Source: Demequina subtropica
GTDB lineage: Bacteria; Actinomycetota; Actinomycetes; Actinomycetales; Demequinaceae
DNA: 64,000 bases
Assembly: GCF_000971235.1 (NCBI RefSeq)
Contig: NZ_BBMB01000002.1
Span: forward strand, 62,001 to 126,000
Direction: 5' to 3'
In this document: positions 1-8,383 of the stretch, in pieces
Layout: the number at the start of each line of letters is the position of its first letter
How positions within the stretch are numbered: the stretch's first letter is position 1
Made by a program: the position numbers and the translations under genes
Notes under the pieces: generated by a model
Told to the model about the DNA's origin: nothing
Database searches by the model: none
What the model saw: only the letters and a program-made list of their open reading frames with translations

Positions 1-1074
1 GTCCTCGAAGTAGAAGGCCGTGGGCCTCCACTGCACCAGCCACGTCCACGGGTTCGACATGTAGTTGTGCTCGGACGTGAGGCCCGTGTGGAAGGTCCAC
101 ATCTGCTGGTGGTAGTGGACCAGGGAGTTGAGCGCATCCGGGAGCCACGTGATCCCCTCGCCCGGGTGCTGCTGCGCCCACGAGCGGTCGTACGAGCCGT
201 CGGTGAGGAACCAGTTCGCCCACGTGGCGACGTAGATCACGGGGACCAGGACGACGGTGGCGAGGGCGGCCGGGATCGCGCGCACGAAGGCGCCGACGGG
301 CCACAGGTCCCACCCCAGCCAGCGGCGTGCGAGGGCGTCCCACACCACCGACAGCACCAGGAAGGCGGCGGCGAAGTACAGGCCGTTCCACTTGGTCGAG
401 GCGGCGAGGGCGAAGGCGACGATCGCCGCGAGACGCCACCACCGGATGCCGGTGCTCGGCCCGGCGCCGGCGAGGGGCGCGTCGTCCGCGAGGCCGGCGC
501 GGGCGCGATGCTCGGCGGTGCGCCGCTCGAGCAGCGCGAAGGTGCGGTCGCGGTCGACCACCAGCAGCCAGAAGCCGAGCACCACGAAGAACGCGAGGAA
601 CCCGTCGAGCAGCGCGGTGCGCGACAGGACGATGAGCTCGCCGTCGATCGCGACGAGCACGCCCGCGACGGCGCCCCAGACCGTCGAGCGGAACAGTCGA
701 CGCGCGGTGAGCGCGACGAGCACGGCGAGCAGCGAGCCGAGCACCGCTCCCACGACGCGCCACCCGAAGGGCTCGTTCCCGAAGAGCTCGATGCCGAGCG
801 CGATGAGCAGCTTGCCCACCATGGGGTGGACCACGAAGTCGCCCTCGGTGCTCAGCCCCGACGTGTCGCCGGTGGCGAAGGCACCGTCGTCGCCCTCCCA
901 ATCGCCCTCGTAGCCGAGCTCGGTGAGCGAGTACGCGCCGCGCGCGTAGAAGACCTCGTCGAAGACCAGCGCGTGAGGGTCGGCGAGCGACGCGAGCCGC
1001 AGGAGGCCCGCGAGCAGGCCCACGCCGACGGCCATGAGGGTGGCGCGCCAGCGCCAGAGCGTCGCGAGATTCAC
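1..1074 (-). CDS. pmt: Dolichyl-phosphate-mannose-protein mannosyltransferase, partial
   Basis: Integral-membrane GT-C glycosyltransferase (GT39) that transfers mannose from a polyprenyl-phosphate carrier to Ser/Thr of proteins crossing the membrane. The reading frame begins at a GTG at 1074, nine bases downstream of an in-frame TAG, and runs off the left edge, so only the N-terminal part (about 358 residues) is visible. After a first membrane segment comes the catalytic loop VFDEVFYARGAYSL, with the acidic D-E pair typical of the family. This is followed by VHPMVGKLLIALG and several hydrophobic segments, one containing IDGELIVLSRTALLDGF, which matches the Pmt signature. In many actinobacteria pmt is divergent from and adjacent to rsmI. 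Here the two are separated by a 6.3 kb two-gene insertion. A second possible start is the ATG at 1035. Confidence 0.9.
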   Translation of the reverse strand, partial: MNLATLWRWRATLMAVGVGLLAGLLRLASLADPHALVFDEVFYARGAYSLTELGYEGDWEGDDGAFATGDTSGLSTEGDFVVHPMVGKLLIALGIELFGNEPFGWRVVGAVLGSLLAVLVALTARRLFRSTVWGAVAGVLVAIDGELIVLSRTALLDGFLAFFVVLGFWLLVVDRDRTFALLERRTAEHRARAGLADDAPLAGAGPSTGIRWWRLAAIVAFALAASTKWNGLYFAAAFLVLSVVWDALARRWLGWDLWPVGAFVRAIPAALATVVLVPVIYVATWANWFLTDGSYDRSWAQQHPGEGITWLPDALNSLVHYHQQMWTFHTGLTSEHNYMSNPWTWLVQWRPTAFYFED

Positions 1075-1214
1075 ACGCGAAGCCTAGTGGCGAGCCTTCG
1101 CGGAGCCTGCGGGGACGCGCGTGACGACTGTGGCGGCACCGGGTGCCGAAGCGCGGGATCCGGCTGTGCTAGCCTCCGGACCGACTCACTACTGCGCATG
1201 GGGCTGGGGGCTCG

Positions 1215-2570
1215 ATGAGGACATGTAGCAGGTGCGGCGCGTCCTTCGACGCCGCGCAGACCGGGGCGTGCCCCGCATGCGGAGCGCCCGCGGAGGCGCC
1301 TCAGACCGTCTTCGGCGCACCGCGCGTGCGCGAGCCTCGTCGCAAGCGCGCGCCGCGCGCCGATGCGATCCCTCCGACCCCCACGCCTGAGAGCGCCGCG
1401 CCGGCCGTCCCGGCTGCCCCGGCTGCCGCCGCACCCCAGACGCCCGCCCCCCAGGTCTCCGCCGCATCCCAGGCGCCGGCGCCCGCGACCGCCTTCCCGG
1501 TGCCGGCCGCTCCCGTCGCCCCCGCGCCCGTCGCCGCGGACGTCGCCCCCGGCGACGTCGAGCCTGCAGCGCATCCTCGCGCTCGCGGCGGCCGGGCCTC
1601 GCTCGTGACGTTCACGGTCGTCGCCGTGGTGGCCGCGATCGTCGCGGCCGGTGCCTTCGGCGCCGTCGCCGGCTGGTCTGTCGCCAACCGCACCGTGGTG
1701 AGCGGCGAGGCGGTCGGCACCACCAAGGTCGTCGCCGTCGACGTGCCCGCCTACGCTGCCGACGTCGTCGCGCTCATGCCGGACGTGCGCGGCCTCGACG
1801 AGGATCGCGCGCTTCAGACCATCGCCGATGCGGGTATCCCGGTCGATGCGGTGTCCGTGGCCACGCGCCCCGCGGCGGGCGGCAGCGGCCGGGTGGTCGA
1901 GCAGACGCCGGTCTTCGGGTCCACCAACCCGAGCGCGGTGCAGATCATCGTCTCCGAGGCGGCGACCGTGCCCGAGTACGAGGGACGCGACGCCGTCGAC
2001 GTCCTCGCGGACCTCGAGGCGCTCGGCACGCGCGTCACCCAGGAGCGTCGCTACGTGCCCGGTGTGGACCCGGGAGCCGTCGCGGAGCTGTCCGCGAAGC
2101 CCGGGACCGAGCTCCCCGATGCGGTCACCCTGGTGATCGCGGACACGCCGTCCACCGTCGAGCTCTCGGAGATCCAGCAGGGCGACAGCGGCTGGTGCGA
2201 TGAGGACGACGACGTGCTGATCGGCGGACAGCCGCTCGATGGCGCGCTCGAATGCGGCGTCGACGAGTCGGGTGCCATCTACGGCTTCACGCTCGGCGGC
2301 GCGATCGACCTGGTCGACGGCTCCTACGGCATCCAGGATGGCGAGGCGGGCGGCACCGTAACGGTGACGGTGTTCCTCGACGGATCCAAGGTCGACACGT
2401 GGAAGGTCTCCGCTGGAAAGGCGACGGACTTCTCGCTCGACACCTCCGGCGCAGAAGAGCTGACCATCGTGGTGAAGGGTTCGTACGAGGGTCCGTACGA
2501 GGTGACCCTGATCGGCGCGGCGGGCTCCGGCAGCGTCGACGCGGTGAGCGCGCTCCGAGCGGGGCTGTGA
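1215..2570 (+). CDS. Zinc-ribbon membrane protein with PASTA-like and NPCBM-like extracellular domains
   Basis: A 451-residue single-pass membrane protein not recognised as a named family. Residues 4-22 form a CxxC-x11-CxxC zinc ribbon (C4, C7, C19, C22). They are followed by an Ala/Pro-rich cytosolic linker and one membrane helix at about 129-153. Outside, residues about 188-250 (MPDVRGLDEDRALQTIADAG) read like a PASTA domain. A weaker second copy follows (about 252-314), and then a beta-rich C-terminal part (about 318-445) with a pattern resembling NPCBM-type carbohydrate-binding modules. PASTA domains bind peptidoglycan or muropeptides in known proteins, so an envelope-sensing or scaffold role is inferred. 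The TGA is followed one base later by the ATG of the giant VWA gene, so the two are almost certainly co-translated. A possible -10 box (TAGCCT) lies at about 1169. Confidence 0.75.
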   Translation: MRTCSRCGASFDAAQTGACPACGAPAEAPQTVFGAPRVREPRRKRAPRADAIPPTPTPESAAPAVPAAPAAAAPQTPAPQVSAASQAPAPATAFPVPAAPVAPAPVAADVAPGDVEPAAHPRARGGRASLVTFTVVAVVAAIVAAGAFGAVAGWSVANRTVVSGEAVGTTKVVAVDVPAYAADVVALMPDVRGLDEDRALQTIADAGIPVDAVSVATRPAAGGSGRVVEQTPVFGSTNPSAVQIIVSEAATVPEYEGRDAVDVLADLEALGTRVTQERRYVPGVDPGAVAELSAKPGTELPDAVTLVIADTPSTVELSEIQQGDSGWCDEDDDVLIGGQPLDGALECGVDESGAIYGFTLGGAIDLVDGSYGIQDGEAGGTVTVTVFLDGSKVDTWKVSAGKATDFSLDTSGAEELTIVVKGSYEGPYEVTLIGAAGSGSVDAVSALRAGL

Positions 2571-2571
2571 G

Positions 2572-5500
2572 ATGACGGACGAGGCGCCGCGGCCTCCCGC
2601 GCGTCGTCGCCGGGGTCTCAAGGTCACGGCGTGGGCCGTCGCCGGGGCCCTGGTCGCATCGGGCCTCGGCTGGGGTGCGATGACGCTGCTGGCGGAGGAC
2701 GCGAACGATGCGGGTCTCCTCGAGGCGCTCGACGCGGCACCGGATGGCGGGCTCTGGCGGGCGGTCGAGCCGGCCGCGGGCGCGCGGGCGACGCTCGCCG
2801 CCTCGTCCGCGCATCGCGTCTCGCTCCCCGACCTGGCGGATGCGGGCGCCGTGATGGTCGACCTCGCGATCGAGGCCGAGGAGCCGGGCTCCCTCGCGAC
2901 CGGCGACGGCACCGCGGTCGCGCGCTTCCCCGCGGGGACCTCGAGCGCGCAGCTCGTGATCGACGCGGACCAGGCCCTGACGCTCGAGTCCTCGACCGCT
3001 GCGACGGTCACCGCGACCGCGGTCGGCACGTTCACCGCGGTGGGCGCCGATGAGCGGCCCGCGCCGGGCGGCACGGTCGCGGTCGCGCCGGAGCCGCTGG
3101 TCGACACAGCCCTCGGGCTCGGCGGTACCGGCGAGGCGCAGCCGTTCACGCCGCTCGGTCAGGGCGCCGTGCCGACCACGGGTGTGAGCGCCGTCTGGGT
3201 GTCGGTGGCGACCGGGGGCGACGGAGGCGCGCGCATCGCCTCGCGCGACGGGGACCGCGCCTACGTCGAGCTCCCCGCGGGCGATGCGCAGGCGCTCGCG
3301 CTCGTGCCGCTCGATGCCGACGGCTTCGCCACATGGGAGGTCCTCGGGTCGCCCGATGCGGTGGAGATCACCGTGCTCGGGTGGGTCGGCGCCTCAGCCG
3401 CGACGGACGACGCGTCGGCGCTCGTCGGCTCGACGGTCGCGGTCGGCTCACGCGACGTCACGCTCGGCTCGGGCCCGGGCGACATCTCCATCGGCGCGGA
3501 GGACATCGACGGACTTCCGAGCGCCGGCATCGGCGCCCTGGTGCTCGACCTCGACACCTCGGGCGACGGCATGGTCGACGGCGGCCGCGCCGCGGGAGAG
3601 GGCGACCTCGCGAGCGCCCACGCGGTCAGCGGGACCGATCGCGTGCTTGCGACGGCGGCGGTCGCCGACGGCTCCGCGACGCTCGCGGTCGACGGCGCGG
3701 CGACGGTCGAGTCGGCGCGCGTGGTCGCCTACCTGCCGGGCGAGCCGACCGCCGGGGACGATGCGGTCGAGGTGGTCATCGACACCCCGGAGCAGGGCGG
3801 GTCGATCGACCTCGCCGAGACGGGCGCGACGCTCACGATCGCAGGTCGCATCACGCGGTCCTCCGCGCCCGTGGCGGTGGTCGAGATCATGGTGGGCGAC
3901 AGGTACGTCGGTTCGGCGGCGGTCGACGCCACGCAGGACGAGCCCGCCTTCGCGCTCACCGTCCCCGCACCCGACGGCGAGGTCACGCTGACCGCGCGAG
4001 CCCGCGACCTCGCCGGCGCGACCGGGGAGGCTCGGGTCACCGTCGACCTGGTCGCTCCCGAGCCGGAGGCCGACGTCGTGGCCGCCGATGTCGAGGTGAT
4101 CGAGGGCGATGCCGTCCTCGCGAGCAGCGACACCGCCATCGAGACCAGCGGGCCGATCGCGGCCGCGGTGGGTGACGTCATCGTCGTCGACCGCTCCGAC
4201 ATCCTTCCCACCGGCGCGCTGCGCCGCGTGAGCGCGGTCCATGTCGACGGGGACAGCGTGGTCTACGAGACCGAGCAGGCCGCGCTCACCGATGTGTTCC
4301 TCCAGCTCCACGTCGCGATCGAGGACGAGCCGGTGCTGCCGGTGCAGGACGACATCGAGGCCGCCGCGGCGACCGCCGGGGGCAGGGGCGCGCTGGGCAC
4401 GGTGCGCCGCTCGGCGCCGTCGCTCGTGCTGCCCGCCGACGGCGAGGAGTCCGATCGACGCGACGTCGCCGAGGTGTCGGTGAGCCTCGCGGGCGCGCTC
4501 AAGTCCGGCGAGTTCGACGAGGGCGAGTACACCGGCGAGGAGGAGCGCGACGACGGCCTCTCCGTCGAGGGCGAGCTCGGCTGGGAGATCGGGTACGAGT
4601 TCACCCTCACCACGACCCTCTCGGCGACCATCGACATCGACTTCGCGCGCGGCTGGTTCACCGAGGAGTCGGTGATCGAGACGTTCGAGATGGCGCAGAC
4701 GACCACGTTCGAGACCAAGACCTCGATCTTCACCTACGCCAAGGTCGAGGCGAAGGTCACCAAGCCGCTCCCGGAGGTGCTGCTCGGCACGGTGCCGATC
4801 CCCGCGCCCGTGCCCACCTATGTCACGCTCAAGCTCCTGCCCGAGGTCTATGCCTCCGCGGAGATCACGGGCAAGGTCGGGTTCAAGGTCGAGGGCACCT
4901 ACACCGACACCATCGGCATCAGCTACCGCGACGGACGGTGGGAGCCGGTCGACGAGCCCGTCTCCTCCGAGTCCACCGCGGACGTCCCGAGCGTGACCAT
5001 CGACCTCGAGGGCAAGGTCGGCCTGGCCGGAACCGTGAAGTTCCTCCTGTGGGACGTGGTCGGGGTCACCGCGACCATCGATGCGGGCGCCGTGGTCGAG
5101 GTCAAGGTCGACGTCGGCGAGGGCGGCGAGTGGGAGTTCTACGCCGAGGTCGGTGCCGAGGTCGGCGTCGTGGCGCAGGCCTTCAACCATGTCCTCGTGG
5201 AGCACTCCGTCGAGATCGCGGTCTTCACGATCCCGATCGCGAGCGGCGAGTGGGGCGAGGACGATGCCCCGACCGCGAGCTTCGTCGATACCGACGCCAC
5301 CACGGGTCCGGGCTCGAGGCCGCTCGTGCTCATCGTCGACACGTCGGGCTCGATGGGCGACGAGGACGGCAACGGCACGGTGAAGATGGCGGCCGCGCAG
5401 GCCGCGATCGGCTCCCTGCTCGACGAGCAGCCGCTCGGCTCCGAGCTGGGCATCTACACCTACCCGAGCTCGAACGCGAGCTGCGCGCCTGGCCAGTGGG

Positions 5501-7500
5501 CGATGCCCGTGCAGCGCGTCCTGAGCACCGGTGAGGCGATGGGCGAGGTCTACGGGCTGACCCCCGACGGCGACACCCCGACCGCAGAGGCGCTGCGCGC
5601 CGCGGCCGACGACCTTCGCGGTCAGGGCATCGAGGGCGCGACCATCGTGCTCGTCTCCGACGGCGAGTACAGCTGCGAGGACCCGTGCCCGGCGGCGGCC
5701 GAGATCCGCGCGAGCGGCTTCGACCTCCAGGTCATCGGCATCGCGCTCGACAACAGCGACGCGGGCCGCGAGCAGCTGGAGTGCGTGAGCGACGCGACCG
5801 GCGGCGAGACCTACAGCGTCGAGGACGGCGATGAGCTGCTCGAGAAGGTGCAGGAGCTCGCCGCCCCGGTGCTCGAGACCGAGGTCTCGCTGCCGTCGCG
5901 GATCCCCGCGGACGGCTCCGCGGTCGTCGAGGTGACGGTGCGCAACGCCGCAGGTCGCGACGCCGAGGACGTCCGCGTCGCGCTCGACGCGGAGGGCTCC
6001 GGCGTCGAGATCACCACCGAGCCGGGCCGCACCGCGAGCCTGGGCAACATCCCCGTGGGCGGTGAGGTGACGTTCCGGTGGACGCTCGCCTCGCCCGGCG
6101 ACCGCGAGGGCACGGTCGCGCTCACGCTCCACACGTGGGGCACCGGTGTGCGCCAGACCGTGTCGGAGGCCGACGTGCCCGTCGCGGCGCGCACCACCCT
6201 GGCCGTCGACACCGCGGGCCCCGCGCTCGAGGACGCGCTGGGCGCGGGCGCGGACGTGGTGCTCGTGGGCGACGGCGTGGGCCTCGCCGCAGGGGAGGTC
6301 GACGGCTGCGCCGACGCCCTCGGGGACGCGCTGGCGTCGGTCATCGGCCCGGACCGCGTGCGCGACGAGTCCTGCGCGGGCGCGACGATCGCGGCGATCC
6401 TCGAGGGTGAGCCGGGCGGCACCGCCCAGCTCGATGTGCTCGAGGAGGTCGAGCCTGGCCTGGTGATCGCGACGCTCGGCGCCGCGGACATCGGCCTCGG
6501 CGACCTGCTCGCCACCTGCGCCGATCCCGACGCCGACGCCCTGTCATGCACGTGGGCGGACCCGCTCGCGGTCCGCGCCATGACGGCCGCGCAGGTGATC
6601 GACCTGCGCGCCGTGCTGCGCGAGATCGTGAAGGCCGCGCAGGACGCCGCGGGCGGCGCGGCCGTCCCCGTGGTGGTGCTCGAGTATCCGCAGCTGCTGC
6701 CCGGCGGCGTCGCGGCGTCGTGCGCCGCGCCGTGGTCGGCCTCGCGCGTCGAGGTGGTCAACACCGTCGTCGCGGAGCTCGACCGCGCGCTCGCCGACGC
6801 CGCCGCGGCGCTCGCCGCGCAGGGCCTTCCCGTGCGCATCGCGGCCACGTCCGCCGCGTTCCAGCCGAACCACACGTGGTGCGACGCGTCCCCGGCGCTC
6901 GAGGTGGGCGGCGCCGGCGCCTGGACCGCGGTGCCGACCGCTGACGGGGCCGAGGCGATCCTCACGGCGGCGTGGGAGTGGAGCGGGACGCAGGACGCGA
7001 TCCGCGGCACCGCCGCGGAGCCCGTCGACGAGCCGCTGCTGGTGGAGCTCGCGCACGGCTGGGGCGACGCCCTCGCGGACGTGCTCCCGGATGACGCCGC
7101 GGTCGCTCTCGAGGCGGAGGACACCGTCGAGGCGCAGGCCACGGCGGGCGGCGCCCTCGCCGTGAGCGGCGACGGCTTCACCCCCGGCTCGTCCGTGCTG
7201 GTGTCCCTCGACGGCGGCACGGTCCCGTTGGGCACGCTCCGCGTGGACTCCGCGGGCGCGCTCGATGCATCGGTCACCCTCCCGGCGGAGCTCGCCAACG
7301 GGTCTCACGAGCTCACCGTGGCAGGCGTCGACCCGGACGGGGCGCGCACGCTCACCGGGGTGCTGCGGGTCGGCTCGCCGTACCCGTGGTGGATCGGCTA
7401 CGCCGGGATCGTCTCGGTGATCGCGGCGGCCGTGGCCCTGATCTTCGGGTTCCTCGCCTTCCGCACGGCGGTCGCGCGGCGCGAGCCGGCCGAGGGCTGA
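2572..7500 (+). CDS. Giant membrane-anchored VWA-domain surface protein
   Basis: A 1642-residue surface protein with an N-terminal basic stretch and membrane helix (about 17-40) and a C-terminal helix followed by a short basic tail (about 1605-1642). Reading inward: three tandem ~105-residue beta domains (about 54-392) resembling the 'VLDTR' repeats of actinobacterial secreted proteins; an Ig-like domain (about 400-490); a long beta-rich region; and a von Willebrand A domain (about 917-1095) with MIDAS motif DTSGSMG at about 923 and DGDTPTAEAL downstream. A CARDB-like domain (about 1098-1190) follows. Residues about 1225-1440 then follow the layout of secreted SGNH hydrolases, but GDS is GDG, GGND is GAAD, and only the NHTWCD segment keeps its His. 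No enzymatic role is therefore expected there. A metal-dependent adhesion or envelope scaffold role is inferred, in partnership with the upstream gene. Confidence 0.8.
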   Translation: MTDEAPRPPARRRRGLKVTAWAVAGALVASGLGWGAMTLLAEDANDAGLLEALDAAPDGGLWRAVEPAAGARATLAASSAHRVSLPDLADAGAVMVDLAIEAEEPGSLATGDGTAVARFPAGTSSAQLVIDADQALTLESSTAATVTATAVGTFTAVGADERPAPGGTVAVAPEPLVDTALGLGGTGEAQPFTPLGQGAVPTTGVSAVWVSVATGGDGGARIASRDGDRAYVELPAGDAQALALVPLDADGFATWEVLGSPDAVEITVLGWVGASAATDDASALVGSTVAVGSRDVTLGSGPGDISIGAEDIDGLPSAGIGALVLDLDTSGDGMVDGGRAAGEGDLASAHAVSGTDRVLATAAVADGSATLAVDGAATVESARVVAYLPGEPTAGDDAVEVVIDTPEQGGSIDLAETGATLTIAGRITRSSAPVAVVEIMVGDRYVGSAAVDATQDEPAFALTVPAPDGEVTLTARARDLAGATGEARVTVDLVAPEPEADVVAADVEVIEGDAVLASSDTAIETSGPIAAAVGDVIVVDRSDILPTGALRRVSAVHVDGDSVVYETEQAALTDVFLQLHVAIEDEPVLPVQDDIEAAAATAGGRGALGTVRRSAPSLVLPADGEESDRRDVAEVSVSLAGALKSGEFDEGEYTGEEERDDGLSVEGELGWEIGYEFTLTTTLSATIDIDFARGWFTEESVIETFEMAQTTTFETKTSIFTYAKVEAKVTKPLPEVLLGTVPIPAPVPTYVTLKLLPEVYASAEITGKVGFKVEGTYTDTIGISYRDGRWEPVDEPVSSESTADVPSVTIDLEGKVGLAGTVKFLLWDVVGVTATIDAGAVVEVKVDVGEGGEWEFYAEVGAEVGVVAQAFNHVLVEHSVEIAVFTIPIASGEWGEDDAPTASFVDTDATTGPGSRPLVLIVDTSGSMGDEDGNGTVKMAAAQAAIGSLLDEQPLGSELGIYTYPSSNASCAPGQWAMPVQRVLSTGEAMGEVYGLTPDGDTPTAEALRAAADDLRGQGIEGATIVLVSDGEYSCEDPCPAAAEIRASGFDLQVIGIALDNSDAGREQLECVSDATGGETYSVEDGDELLEKVQELAAPVLETEVSLPSRIPADGSAVVEVTVRNAAGRDAEDVRVALDAEGSGVEITTEPGRTASLGNIPVGGEVTFRWTLASPGDREGTVALTLHTWGTGVRQTVSEADVPVAARTTLAVDTAGPALEDALGAGADVVLVGDGVGLAAGEVDGCADALGDALASVIGPDRVRDESCAGATIAAILEGEPGGTAQLDVLEEVEPGLVIATLGAADIGLGDLLATCADPDADALSCTWADPLAVRAMTAAQVIDLRAVLREIVKAAQDAAGGAAVPVVVLEYPQLLPGGVAASCAAPWSASRVEVVNTVVAELDRALADAAAALAAQGLPVRIAATSAAFQPNHTWCDASPALEVGGAGAWTAVPTADGAEAILTAAWEWSGTQDAIRGTAAEPVDEPLLVELAHGWGDALADVLPDDAAVALEAEDTVEAQATAGGALAVSGDGFTPGSSVLVSLDGGTVPLGTLRVDSAGALDASVTLPAELANGSHELTVAGVDPDGARTLTGVLRVGSPYPWWIGYAGIVSVIAAAVALIFGFLAFRTAVARREPAEG

Positions 7501-7540
7501 CCGGCCCGGGACCGCGCGACCCGTGTGGGACGCTGGAGCC

Positions 7541-8383
7541 ATGACTGGCCGCATCGTCCTCGCCGCGACTCCGATCGGCAACGTGGACGATGCGTCGCCA
7601 CGCCTGCGTGAGGCGCTCGAGACCGCGGAGATCGTCGCGGCGGAGGACACGCGCCGCGTGCGTGACCTCGCGACGCGGCTCGGGATCCGCATCGGCGGCT
7701 CCGTGGTGGCGCATCACGACCACAACGAGGCCGCCTCCGCGGCGGAGCTGGTCGCCCGGGCCCGCGACGGCGCGATGATCGTGGTGGTCTCGGATGCGGG
7801 GATGCCGGCGGTGTCCGACCCTGGCTTCCGCGTGGTCGAGGCCGCCGTCCGCGAGGGGGTCGAGGTCACGGTGCTGCCGGGGCCGTCCGCGGCCCTCGCG
7901 GCGCTTGCGCTCTCCGGGCTGCCCACCGATCGGTTCTGCTTCGAGGGCTTCCTCCCTCGCAGGCCCGGCGAGCGCTCGGCGCGGCTCGCCTCGCTGGCGC
8001 TCGAGGAGCGGACGATGCTGTTCTTCGAGGCGCCGCACCGTCTGGCCGCGACGCTCGCGGCGATGGGGGAGACGCTCGGAGCCGACCGGCCCGCGGCCGT
8101 GTCCCGTGAGATCACCAAGACCTACGAGGAGACCCGGCGCGGCACGCTCGGCGAGCTCGCCGCATGGGCCGGGGAGAAGGAGCCGCGCGGCGAGATCGTC
8201 GTCACCGTCGCGGGCCGGGCCGCCGCAGCGCTCACCGTCGAGGCGCTCGTGGCCGAGGTGCTCGCGCGCGTCGCGACGGGCGAGCGGGCCAAGTCGGCGG
8301 TGGCCGATGTGGCGGCCACCGCGGGTGTCCCGAGCCGCGAGCTCTATGCAGCCGTGCTCGCGGCTCGGGACGCTACCGCCTAG
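7541..8383 (+). CDS. rsmI: 16S rRNA (cytidine(1402)-2'-O)-methyltransferase
   Basis: RsmI 2'-O-methylates C1402 in the decoding centre of 16S rRNA using S-adenosylmethionine. The 280-residue protein starts MTGRIVLAATPIGNVDDASPRL, the classic N-terminus of this tetrapyrrole-methylase-fold family, and contains AAEDTRRVRDL, VSDAGMPAVSDPG and LPGPSAALAALALSGLP in the usual order. The ATG at 7541 is preferred over an in-frame ATG 18 bases upstream because it matches the family start. It also lies 6 nt after a GACGCT box, consistent with a leaderless transcript. Its TAG stop overlaps the stop of the convergent gene on the other strand (shared CTAG at 8380-8383). Two copies of the GGACGATGC motif lie in the first 60 bases. 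Confidence 0.95.
   Translation: MTGRIVLAATPIGNVDDASPRLREALETAEIVAAEDTRRVRDLATRLGIRIGGSVVAHHDHNEAASAAELVARARDGAMIVVVSDAGMPAVSDPGFRVVEAAVREGVEVTVLPGPSAALAALALSGLPTDRFCFEGFLPRRPGERSARLASLALEERTMLFFEAPHRLAATLAAMGETLGADRPAAVSREITKTYEETRRGTLGELAAWAGEKEPRGEIVVTVAGRAAAALTVEALVAEVLARVATGERAKSAVADVAATAGVPSRELYAAVLAARDATA

Noticed and set aside
3448-6132. An 894-codon minus-strand frame opposite the VWA gene
   Set aside because: Arg/Asp-rich repeat-like translation typical of antisense to acidic, GC-rich coding DNA.
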